Assembly: GCA_036346375.1 (NCBI GenBank)
Contig: CM070517.1
Span: 8,039,161 to 8,103,160 of the forward strand
Reading direction: 5' to 3'
DNA length: 64,000 nt
From: Guadua angustifolia
Taxonomy: Eukaryota > Streptophyta > Magnoliopsida > Poales > Poaceae
The stretch's first letter is position 1; the number at the start of each line of letters is the position of its first letter. Under the pieces are notes generated by a model, which ran no database searches, was not told the origin of the DNA, and saw only the letters and a program-made list of their open reading frames with translations. A program made the translations under genes and the position numbers. Shown here one piece after another: positions 23,441-35,155 of this stretch.

Positions 23441-26400
23441 TGTAGGATCGAGGATGCGCCTAGAGGGGGTGAATAGGCGTTTATAGAAATTCGATCGCTC
23501 ACTAAACAATTCGCTCACTAATACAACCCCTTATGTCAAAACTAAATTAAAGATATATGCGCGAGCGATAATCTAGGTTTTGACAATTAACGCCTAAATC
23601 AACTAGGCTCACTAGTGCACTAACTAAATTATGTCTCTACACTAGAATTGCTAAATTGAACAATCAATTAATACTAAGCAATTCTAATACATTCAAGCAA
23701 TTGATCAATATACAATAATTAAAATGCTTGAATATAAATGAGACAAGAGACAACCGATATTTTTCCGTGGTGTTCGGAGACTTGCCGGTCTCCCCTAGTC
23801 CACGTTGAGGCAAGCCCAAACCCTTGGACCGGCTCCCACTCGAGCACCGCCTCGATTCACTAGTCGTGGTTTTCACGCCACAGAGGCTCAACCCGAACCT
23901 TCACAAACTTCACCGGGCTTCTCACAACCTTGAGAGCTCCGCGACGACGCCCACGCCGCCTAGAGTCGGCAACCTCCAAGAGTAACAAGCCGCTCCTTCG
24001 CTTGAACTTCACCGAGCACAACACATGCGCTCCGGTGATCACCTAGTGCAACACATGCACCTAGGACCTCCCTCAAGTGCAACACATGCACAAGAGGCAC
24101 TCAATCCACTCCTAATTGCAACACATGCAATTAGTCTCACTCTTTAGCTCAAGAATCAACTTGAGGGGATGCAACACATGCAAACCACCTGCACACAACT
24201 CACACAAGAGCCAAGACCCTTCCAAGCCAGCAACACTAGCCCCAAGCCCCCATGGGGTCTATTTATACCCCACCAAAGAAAACTAGCCGTTTGGGGGCAA
24301 AACAGAAAAAAACTCGAGAGGTCGGTCCGACCGGTCCTCATAAAACAATGGTCGAAAAATCGACCATTACATGGCGGTGTGATTAAAAATCCGGTTCGAC
24401 CGCACCTCCGGTCGCACGGACTCCGTCCGGTCGCACCGCCTCAAATGAGCAAAACAACCTTCGGAAAAATCGCACGAGAGAAGGAGCCCGGTCAGACCGA
24501 GGAAGCCCGTCGCACCGGAGAATCCGGTCACATCGTGGTGGTTCGGTCACACCACTCGACCCGACCACAAAAACACTCATAACTTTTTACTCCGAACTCC
24601 GATTTGGGTGATTTTTGATTCTATGCGAAGCTTATCATGAGGGCTACAATCTCCACCCATTTTCAAGATTTAAGCAACCATAGATATTTTTAAATATCAC
24701 CAAAACCAAACTCTAATGTAGTCATTCAAGTCTAAAATATGATTTTTCGAAATCTCTCAAATAGACTTGATCAAAGGCATGACTACAAGCTATAAAGAGT
24801 CACTAACATCAAATATTGAGCCATGATGATCAACTCATGATCAAAATAACTTTTGCAAAACACATTTGCAAATAACCCGAAAAACTATAAGATCAATCCT
24901 CTAGCCATGTAAGGATCAACACATGATCCCGACACTTTGCAAAACACATTTGCAAATGCCAACACATACTCTAGGATTGAAACCCATAACCTCTAGCTTA
25001 TTTGCAAACCACTTTTGCAAATAACAAAACAACATTTTGCAAAAACACATTTTGCAAACACAAACCATAAACTTTACTTAGCCTTTGTGATGATCAACAC
25101 ATGATCCAGTCACAAGCTAAAACACAATGCATGAGCTCTCACCTTTTGCAACACATGCAAAACTTAGCCCCAAGTAACCACATATTTTAGAAAGATTGTT
25201 TTGTAAATGAAAACAAAACATGAAGCTTCAACATTTGCAACACATGCAAAAGTGAACTTCACGCAAAAGCCAACGCATATTGCTTATCCTATTTGCAACA
25301 CATGCAAATCAAAGCATTATGCGAAAACCAAAATGCATATGCTCTTCCTCTTTGCAACACATGCAAATCAGAGCATAAACCAACAACAACCAAGCATAAG
25401 CTTAACCCATTCGCAACACATGCCAAATGGTTAACTCTTATGCAAAAACCAAATCCAAATGATTTGAGCTCGAGTGAACGCGGATTGAGATCATCAACAC
25501 ATGATGAAGCTCAAACTAGGAATCAACTCCTCTTAATAGCATGGCGATAAAAACCTTAGACTCAAGGACTACAAAGTCCTTAGCCTATCTAATTTATACC
25601 TTCGCCGTCGTACGCAAGCAATCCCCTTTGGGGTCTTTATGACCTTCACTTATACTCCCCCGGGATCATCACTCGACTCCTCTTTATCTTCGGGATCCAT
25701 TCTTGGCGCTCATTACCTCATAATGCCGTCCTTGTCCTGTTTTCATTCATCCTTGGACTTAACCTAACTCAAACATAACTCCTGAAACTTGTTAGTCCAA
25801 GATGCATGGTTGTCCCAATTATCTCTTGCACTCCATTAACACATAACGGATGCCTTTAGATCAATTGAGCACAACCTAAAACAATTTGAATGATTTAAGT
25901 GTGTCTTAAGTACAATAATGCAACACATGCTTCATTATACTTAAGAACTATTCATTTGTCCTTAATTAATCACGGAACACCATCAACACATGATGAAATG
26001 TTCTTTAATGATTAATAGGACAAATGAACTCAATTTAAATTATCATTTAAATTGATGTGAGTATATATTAACTACACAAGTTTTCATATACTCATGTTGA
26101 TGAAAAGTAATGATCCATTATGTGTAGGCTATATGGAATTGATCGTTACTTTAAGTCATCAACTATAGAATAAACCCCACATGTATATGTGCATAAATAT
26201 GATTGACTTGGATATGATATACACATATTCAATTTGATCACATTGGAGTATATCCTATATTACCATGAGTATACTATAACTAGGCAATTCAAATATATAC
26301 TCAAGGATTTAGTTCCTTTGTCTTGATCCTTATATGTGTCAATAAGAATTAGATCAATACAAAGAGACTTTCAAGTTAAACTACAAACTCTCCCTAAGTA

Positions 26401-26679
26401 TGTGCATCCATGTAATATATGGATTGGGAAACATGATGCACATTTTGTGGTTAATATAATGGGGACATTCATATTTTAACTTGAATCCAAAGTATGCAAT
26501 TAATACTAGAAAGAATATGCATACATACCTTGGGTTTTCCATTTTTCATCCAAATATGAGATTGCTAAATATATGCTCAATAAAACATGTTAGTCTCATA
26601 AAGATTAGGTTTGTCATTAAACATAGATTCAACATTAGATTAACATCAATCACCAAAACTAAAGGCTCTTGAACTTACA
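23441..26679 (-). repeat. 3' LTR of the Sirevirus-like element (3239 bp)
   Basis: On plus it begins TGTAGGATCGAGGATGCG and ends CTCTTGAACTTACA; on minus therefore TGTAAG..CCTACA. Near-identical to 31887-35095 over the whole length, apart from small indels and substitutions concentrated at 24260-24560 and a few other spots. Carries about 15 exact copies of CAACACATG in stem-loop settings (see separate entry). Confidence 0.92.
24010..25995. repeat. Dispersed stem-loop family CA-ACACA-TG in the LTR
   Basis: About 15 copies in this LTR and about 13 in the other (32490-34415). The core CAACACATG is constant, while the bases outside it differ from copy to copy but stay self-complementary: TTTGCA/TGCAAA, GATCA/TGATC, CATCA/TGATG, CTAATTGCA/TGCAATTAG, GTGCA/TGCAC. 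The result is a stem with a fixed ACACA loop (TGTGT on the element's sense strand). Confidence 0.88.
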
Positions 26680-27010
26680 ATCTCCCCTTTTGGTGATTGA
26701 TGACAAACCCACTAATTCACTCTATTATAACTTTATTTGGATGAAAACAATGCTTTGACTCACTTGAAATTAATTCTCTAAAAACTTGTATGCTCTAAAT
26801 CAGTTGTAATATCATTTATTATCAATTACTTAATTGAGCATACTCCCCTTTTGGTATGAACATCCAAATAATGCAAGCGGAATTCCAAAATTCCAAATAA
26901 CAAAGAGGAATTAGTCAAACATTCTCCCCTTTTGGCATTAAACACCAAAAATGGGAAACCAACAATCTAAGAGGATTATTTAAAAAAGCATTCTCCCTTT
27001 TTGGCATTAA
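26680..27010 (-). promoter_or_regulatory. Cluster of polypurine tracts upstream of the 3' LTR
   Basis: On minus the string CCAAAAGGGGAGA (or with one change) occurs at about 26681-26694, 26842-26856, 26922-26935 and 26990-27003. The first abuts the LTR start and is the likely functional tract. Repeated tracts at this place are, to my knowledge, a described Sirevirus trait. Confidence 0.7.
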
Positions 27011-30000
27011 CCACCCTATTTAAAGAAGGTCATATAAGAATTTGAGATGAACACTTATGACCTTGGCAAGGAATTGAAAGAAGTTAGGCCAAAATAAAAA
27101 TAAAAAGAAGGTCATTCAAGAAATAAAAGCTTATGCCAAATGAAAACTTATTTTATTTGAAATATGGCCTAAAAGAAGGAAAACTTGAAAAGAGACCATA
27201 TTTGGGTTTTTGGATACCACTTGTGAAGATATGCATAAAAAGCAACGAAGGAAGGGTATCACACGGGTTATTTGAAACACATTCAAATAACTCACTCCTC
27301 ATTTTATTAGGCTTTGCAAATATTTAATATGATTCTCTTGAAGAATCCAATAATTTGCCTAATAGGGTTAAACGAGGAAACCAAAAGAATAAATACCACT
27401 TGAGAAATTAGATATCACTTTAAAGTATATCTCAATGGCTTTGATTGAAAACTCAACATAAATGAGCTTTTTTAAATTTTGCTTGAAAAGCAATGCTCAA
27501 CTAGGAATTTTCCTCTTTATGTATTTCAATGCATAAAGAATCTCACATAGAGAATTCTTAGGAGATTGAACTTACAATTTTGACTTGAGAGGAAATTCTT
27601 AATCATGAATTTTTGGTATCAGATCAATGCTACAAGGAGGCAATAATGACACCACTTGTAAGAAATAAATGAATTCAATGATACCACGTGAAAGAACAAC
27701 CAAAAGATATCACTTGAAAGTATGAGCAATAAACTTAATGATACCACGAGTAAAGATATTTTTCAAATAATACTATTTGTAAGAGATACCACTTGTAAAA
27801 GATCATTTTGTATGGGGATACCAATTTTGAGGAAAATATTGATATTTGTTTCAAAACAAGCTCATTTTCTCGGAAACCAACACTATATGTCAATTTAAGA
27901 TCAACTTTATACCATGACATAGCCAAAAAGAGAGCATTTTCCAAATATGCAAAACTTGATTAAACAAGCTCCAAAAGGATTCTAAAGTAAATCATGGAGC
28001 TAATACATTTAAACATACTCAAGTTTTATTTTGAGAGGTTCTTTCAACTTAAAACCACTTTGAACATATGAAATCCACAAGGGTTTCACAAACTGAAATT
28101 TCAGGTTTTCAGATTTTGACAATTCATTTAGGCTTCAAAAGAGGGCTGAAAAACTGCTCAAATGAGGTCTAAAAAATATGATAAAATTTTATATTATAGA
28201 CCAACTATTGAGGATGAATTCTTACAAAGATAATTCCCTCAAATTATGCTCTGATTTGGAGATACAAAAATCACAAATCAGCTTAAAATCATGCAAAACT
28301 CTGAATTTTCAGCATTTGATCAAAGAGAGAAAAAGCCATAACTTTTGCAAATTAAGTTGAAATTATTTGAAATTGTGCAAAAACATACTTTAGACTCCTA
28401 AGAAACTTTTCCAAAAAGAATTTTCCAAAAAGGAGTCTCCAATCAAAAGATATGCCAAATTTTGCTTTGTAGGCATGATTTTTACTCAAAGAGGAGAAAA
28501 GTCAAAACTTTTTCAAATAAAGTCAAAATGGTTTGAAAATTTACAGAAATGAACTTTGGACTATTTGGAAGGTTTCTCAAAAAGATTTTCCTTAAAAGGA
28601 TATTTTGTTTAAAAGATATGGCAGATTGCGCTTTGTAGGCAAATAAAGAAGTTCAATTTGCATCGAATGCTCAAAATGCAATCCGAATTGAATTTTATGG
28701 AGATTTGAACTTTCATAGCTTTGTATGAGTTAGAAATACTATTTCAAGCCAAGATACACAAAGAAATCCAACTCAAATTGCAAAACTCGTAAAATGCAAG
28801 AATAGGTCATTTTGGGTCAAATGGATGATTTTGGCTAAATTCAAATGGCTATAACTTTTGAACGGTTGGTCGTTTGGAAAAACTTTGAACTAGAGAAATG
28901 CTTAAAATGACCAACTCTACGAGTTTTGTATTGACCATTTTTTCAAAAACTCAATAGATTTTAATTTATGAAAATGTTTCATTTAATTCAAAAACAAGAT
29001 CATATAAGATCCATTTGAGGCCAAATTTGCTATTTTGTTTCTAAAATAGGAATTTTTACTCCGAAAGCATTGTAAAACATTTGAAATACATATTTGAGAA
29101 CTTTTATAAAGATTTTCACAAATATGGGCCTTTTAAACAATAATTTTGACTTTTGACCAAAGAGGCTCATATGAAGGGTATTCAAGTATAAGGTTTTCAA
29201 CATTATTCCAAAAATTATCAAATGAATCAAATGAGAAGATGTTTGATTGGAATTTGTATGTATGAGTTTGAAATACCATTTGGAACCAAGATATGTCCAA
29301 GAATCCGGTCCAAGAGGTGAAACTCACAAAGTGCTAGAATGTGACCAATATAGGTCAAGCATAGTTTTTGGGTGGGTTTCAAAATCAAATAACTTTTGAT
29401 AGATTGGTCTTTTGGAAATTTTTGAATACAAGAATTGTTAAGAATGACCAACTCTATATTTTTCATTTTGGAGCTATATTCAAAATCATTTTACAATTTA
29501 TTCTATGAAGATTATAAATTTAAAGCCAAAACAAGATACTAGTAACTAGTTTTTGGGCTAAAAACATATTTTCTTTTGAAATTAGTTTTTGTAAAGCTAA
29601 AACCATTGAAAAACCTTTTGAAAGCATTTATATACATTTTTCAACTAGTTTTTCACAAGATTAGTAATAGTTACTAAGATTTTTCACTTTTGGCTAAACG
29701 ACTCAATTTTGAAAACTTAATATTTGCACATAATTAATTTGGGCACACATAGGGATGTGATATACATGATTATGATTTAGCACTCCCCCTTAATGTGCCA
29801 CCTTTTAAACTTGCTCAAGATTAGCAATCAAGAGAATAGATAAGAGGCGAGAGCAAGTATACAACAAGCAATTAAATTAATTTTAGCATGATACTGATGC
29901 ATCTAAGCCTACACAAGGTTAGAAGCTAGATAGTAATCAATTTAAATTGCTTATTACCGGGATGGCATTGGCTCATGATGGACTTGATAATCTTCATGCT

Positions 30001-30083
30001 TGGTTCCAACTTGCAATTGATGAAGTCTTTGTATTCTTGAAGAACCCAAGCGTCCAATCCATCTCATATCACTTAAAAATCTT
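27011..30083. other. Non-coding internal region of the Sirevirus-like element
   Basis: AT-rich, no ORF longer than about 80 codons and no pol-type block. 27212-27810 holds about eight degenerate copies of GATACCACTTGTAAG, which is the reverse complement of the LTR/primer-site junction of the same element. 28080-29700 has loosely repeated phrases such as TTTTGATAGATTGGTC and AACTTTTG. Confidence 0.7.
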
Positions 30084-31826
30084 TTAGGCGATTTTTGGTA
30101 CCCAATTCTTGTTGGGTCCAACAATGTTAGTCACAATAGATTTAGGAACCCAAATGGCCCTAATTTTGATATTATTGAATTGACTAACATAACTAGAAAT
30201 AGTTTTGCGATAATCATTCCTCCTAAGCAAAATATTTGGATTTAAGTGAGAGGACTTAGGAGGGCAATTGTGCTTTGCAAAACTATCTCTAGTTTGATCT
30301 CTTCTAAGCATATGATAATTAAAATTATGAAATGGCTTAGAGGATCTAGTATATCTAGCAAATGTTTTGCTATTGTTATTTCTCCTAAGCAATATATTTG
30401 AATTGAATTGAGTGGGCTTAGGAGTCCTAACAAATTTAGCAAACCCATTTCTAGATTTACTCTTCCTATGCATATGAATATCATTTTGAGCCGGCATAGG
30501 GGACTTGACAAGCTTGGCAAACACATTGCCATTCTTGTCCTTCCTAAGCATATAATTGTCATTAATAATAATAGGCTTAGGAGTGATACCTTTGGGACAA
30601 TCCTTACCGAAATGTCCCTTTTCCCGGCAATTGAAGCACGTCACACCGTTTGGTCCTCTTTTGACCTTCTTGTTGTGCTCCTTGCCGGTATGCCTCATTG
30701 TTGATGTTGTGGCCTTGTTATCCACTTGGTTTGGGCACACGGAGGCGAGGTGGCCCTTCTTGTTGCAAGCGAAGCATTTGATTGTCTTCGAGTGTCTTGC
30801 ATTATGCCTCATCTTGCTATTCTCCCTCTTGGAGTTGTAGCCGAGTCCTCGCTTGTCTTGAGGCGCCCTTGGCTTGCTCAATATCTCATCGAGGATGGCT
30901 TTTCCTTTTACGCATCTCTTCAAGTCATTTTCCAATTTAATGACTTGGGCCTTGAGCTCTTTGTTTTCCTCTACAAGATTAGCATCTAAACACATAGAGG
31001 AACTTGAAACAATTTCATTAGAGCAACAAGGTGTATCAATTAAGTCTTCACAAGAGGTGGACATGTCAATTTTTGATGAAATATTAGAGTTTACATCTAA
31101 GCATGGCATTTCAACAATTAAATCACATGTGGTTCCTATATCCATCTTAGACTTATAAATTTCTTTGAGAAGGAGAGATTCATGATTTTCTTTAAGCATA
31201 TTATAATCACTTTGAAGTGATTCATGTTCAAGCTTTAAAATCTTATATTTTGTTTTCTCCTTCCCAAGATAATTATTGAGCTCCTCTAACATATCCATTA
31301 AATCATCATAAAAGGGCTCATCTTCATTTTCATCATTACTTACCTCAATTTTACCTTTCGCCATGAAGCAACGGATTCGCGTTGGGAGTGAATATTCGTC
31401 ATCGCTTGAGGCGGAGATTGAGGTTGATGGAGATGTCGGTTCATCACTTGATGTAGAGGTTGAAGAATCATCAACCGACATTTCCTCCTCAATGCAATCC
31501 TCAATTGTTGTGGATGATTCAAATAATTCTTGAAGCTTAATCCACATTTCATGAACGCTTGAGAGGTTGCAAATGAGATTAAATATTTCTACGCTCACAA
31601 CACTAAATAAAACGTTAGTTGCTTGAGCATCGAGATGTAGGCATTTCTCCTCTCCTTTAGTTGGAGCAATATCATTTAGTGGAGAAGAAAAGCCGACATC
31701 TACGATCCACCATATTTGTGGGCTCATGGATTTAAAATGATTAATCATAAATAATTTTCATGAAGCATAATTTGATTCATTTAGCATGAGTGGATCGTGT
31801 GAGTACACTAAACCTCTAGTCGCCAT
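30084..31826 (-). pseudogene. Gag of the Sirevirus-like element, one early stop
   Basis: On minus from ATG at 31826 the frame reads MATRGLVYSHDPLML.. and meets TGA at 31758-31760 (codon 23), where copia gags normally have a Trp codon; it then stays open for 557 codons to 30084. Conserved blocks: HFKSMSPQIWWIVDVGFS, EEKCLHLDAQATNVLFSV, VHEMWIKLQELF (UBN2-like gag core), an acidic Ser-rich stretch, a coiled coil, and two zinc knuckles CFACNKKGHLASVC and CFNCREKGHFGKDC. It ends with VGPNKNWVPKI, the point where the protease-integrase part follows in full-length relatives; here a stop follows instead. Length of about 580 codons fits a complete gag. Confidence 0.9.
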
Positions 31827-31867
31827 CCCTTTTACTCTCTAAGCGGTTAAGCCTAAAATGAGAGTGA

Positions 31868-31884
31868 CCGTGGCTCTGATACCA
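31868..31884 (-). promoter_or_regulatory. Primer-binding site of the Sirevirus-like element
   Basis: On minus TGGTATCAGAGCCACGG follows the 5' LTR with an AG spacer. It matches the complement of initiator tRNA-Met 3' end used by Ty1/copia elements. Confidence 0.9.
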
Positions 31885-31886
31885 CT

Positions 31887-34800
31887 TGTAGGATCGAGGA
31901 TGCGCCTAGAGGGGGGGTGAATAGGCGTTTTACGAAATTCGATCGCTCACTAAACAATTCGCTCTAATACACCCCTAAGTCAAAACTTAATTAAAGATAT
32001 ATATGCGGAAGCGATAATCTAGGTTTTGACAATTAACGCCTAAATCAACTAGGCTCACTAGTGCACTAACTAAATTATGTCTCTACACTAGAATTACTAA
32101 ATTGAGCAATCAATTAATACTAAGCAATTCTAATACATTCAAGCAATTGATCAATATACAATAATTAAAATGCTTGAATATAAATGAGACAAGAGACAAA
32201 CGATATTTTTCCGTGGTGTTCGGAGACTTGCTTGGTCTCCCTAGTCCACGTTGAGGCAAGCCCAACCCTTGGACCGGCTCCCGCTCGAGCACCGCCTCTT
32301 TTCACTAGTCGTGGTTTTTCACGCTTTCGCGTAGGCTCAACCCGAACCTTCACAAACTTCGCCGGGCTTCTCACACCTTGAGAGTTCCCGCGCACGACGC
32401 CTACGCCGTCTAGGAGTCGACAACCTCTAAGAGAAATAAGTCGCTCCTTCGCTTGAACTTCACCTTGCACAACGAATGCGCGTCCGGTGATCACCAAGTG
32501 CAACACATGCACAAGGACCTCCCTCAAGTGCAACACATGCACAAGAGGCCACTCAATCCACTTCCTAATTGCAACACATGCAATTAGTCTCACTCTTTAG
32601 CTCAAGAATCAAATGAGAGGATGCAACACATGCAACAACTCACCCAACTCACCATCAGAGCCAAGACCCTTAGCAACACTAGCCCCAAGCCCCCAAGGGG
32701 TCTATTTATAACCCTACAAAGAAAACTAGCCGTTTGGGGGCAAAACACACTAAGGCTCGACAAGAGGTCGGTCCGACCAAGCCCTCACAGGCAGCGGTCG
32801 AAAAATCGATCAGATTACATGGCGGTTGGACCGCAAAAACAACTCGCTCATCCGCACCGCCTCAAAACATTCAAAAAATGCACCTTCGGAAAAATCGCAC
32901 GGAGAAGGTCCGGTTGACGGAGGAAGCCCAGTCGCCGAAATCTGGTAGGACCGAGGTGGTCCGGTCACACCATGGACCTCCACAAAAACACTCATAACTT
33001 TTACTCGAACTCCGATTTGGGTGATTTTTGATTCTATGCGAAGCTTATCATGAGGGCTAAAATCTCCACCCATTTTCAAGATTTAAGCAACCATAGAAAT
33101 TTTTAAATATCACCAAAACCAAACTCTAATGTAGTCATTCAAGTCTAAAATATGATTTTTCGAAATCTCTCAAATAGACTTGATCAAAAGCATGACTACA
33201 AGCTATAAAGAGTCACTAACATCAAATATTGAGCCATGATGATCAACTCATGATCAAAATAACTTTTGCAAAACACATTTGCAAATAACCCGAAAAGCTA
33301 TAAGATCAATCCTCTAGCCATGTAAGGATCAACACATGATCCCGACACTTTGCAAAACACATTTGCAAATGCCAACACATACTCTAGGATTGAAACCCAT
33401 AACCTCTAGCTTATTTGCAAACCACTTTTGCAAATAACAAAACAACATTTTGCAAAAACACATTTTGCAAACACAAACCATAAACTTTACTTAGCCTTTG
33501 TGATGATCAACACATGATCCAGTCACAAGCTAAAACACAATGCATGAGCTCTCACCTTTTGCAACACATGCAAAACTTAGCTCCATGCAAAACCACATAG
33601 ATTAAGAAAGATTGTTTTGTAAATGAAAACAAAACATGCAGCTTCAACATTTGCAACACATGCAAAAGTGAACTTCACGCAAAAGCCAACGCATATTGCT
33701 TATCCTATTTGCAACATATGCAAATCAAAGCTTTATGCGAAAACCAAAATGCATATGCTCTTCCTCTTTGCAACACATGCAAATCGAGCATAAACCAATA
33801 ACAACCAAGCATAAGCTTAACCCATTGCAACACATGCCAAATGGTTAACCCTTATGCAAAAACCAAATCCAAATGATTTGAGCTCGAGTGAACGCAGGAT
33901 TGAGATCATCAACACATGATGAAGCTCAAGCTAGGATACAACTCCTCTTAATAGTACGGCGATAAAAACTAGACTCAAAAGACTACAAAGTCCTTAGCCT
34001 ATCTAGTTATACCTTCGTTGCAGACGCATAAGCAATCCCTTTGGGGTCTTTATGATCTTCACTTATACTCCCGGGATCATCACTCGACTCCTCTTTATCT
34101 TGAGATCCACTCTTGGCGCCCATCACCTCATAATATCGTCCTTGTCCCATTTCATCATCTCATCCATCTTTGGACTTAACCTAAATTCAAACATAACTCA
34201 TAAACTTGTTAGTCCAAGATGCATGGTTGTCTCAATTATCTCTTGCACTCCATTAACACATAATGGATGCCTTTAGATCAATTGAGCACAACCTAAAACA
34301 ATTTGAATTATTTAAATGTGTCTTAAGTACAATAATGCAACACATGCTTCATTATACTTAAGAACTATTCATTTGTCCTTAATTAATCACGGAACACCAT
34401 CAACACATGATGAAATATTCTTTAATGATTAATAGGACAAATGAACTCAATTTAAATTATCATTTAAATTGATGTGAGTATATATTACCTACACAAGTTT
34501 TTATATACTCATGTTGATGAAAAGTAATGATCCATTATGTGTAGGCTACATGGAATTGATCGTTACTCTTAGTCATCAACTATAGAATAAACCCCACATG
34601 TATATGTGCATAAATATGATTGACTTGGATATGATATACACATATTCAATTTGATCACATTGGAGTATATCCTATATTACCATGAGTATACTATAACTAG
34701 GCAATTCAAATATATACTCAAGGATTTAGTTCCTTTGTCTTGATCCTTATATGTGTCAATAAGAATTAGATCAATACAAAGAGACTTTCAAGTTAAACTA

Positions 34801-35095
34801 CAAACTCCCCCTAAGTATGTGCATCCATGTAATATATGGATTGGGAAACATGATGCACATTTTGTGGTTAATATAATGGGGACATTCATATTTTAACTTG
34901 AATCCGAAGTATGCAATTAATACTAGAAAGAATATGCATACATACCTTGGGTTTTCTATTTTTCATCCAAATATGAGACTGCTAAATATATGCTGAATAA
35001 AACATGTTAGTCTCATAAAGATTAGGTTTGTCATTAAACATAGATTAAACATTAATTAACATCAATCACCAAAACCAAAGGCTCTTGAACTTACA
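31887..35095 (-). repeat. 5' LTR of the Sirevirus-like element (3209 bp)
   Basis: Partner of 23441-26679. On minus it ends GATCCTACA at 31887, two bases before the primer-binding site. Confidence 0.92.
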
Positions 35096-35155
35096 ACTAG
35101 TACGCTGACGAGCCGCCGAAGATGACGTCGATCCGGCGGTCGCCCTGCTGGAAGT

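Larger units (their letters stand above)
23441..35095 (-). mobile_element. Sirevirus-like Ty1/copia element with gag but no pol, inserted in Tat-2
   Basis: Long LTRs at 31887-35095 (5') and 23441-26679 (3') surround a primer-binding site, a gag pseudogene (30084-31826) and about 3.4 kb of AT-rich non-coding DNA (26680-30083). No integrase, RT or RNase H block appears in any frame, so the element is non-autonomous and would need enzymes from a relative. The gag sequence and the multi-copy polypurine tracts point to the Sirevirus group. Flanks AATCG (23436-23440) and ACTAG (35096-35100) do not form a TSD. Confidence 0.85.

Noticed and set aside
25207..25550. Short plus ORFs in the Sirevirus-like LTR
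   Set aside because: They are translations of the CAACACATG stem-loop repeats.
24010..25995. CRISPR-like array
   Set aside because: The repeats are short, palindromic, irregularly spaced and inside a plant LTR; there are no cas genes and the genome is eukaryotic.
30408..31158. Plus-strand ORFs opposite the Sirevirus-like gag
   Set aside because: Shadows of the gag frame on minus; no domain of their own.
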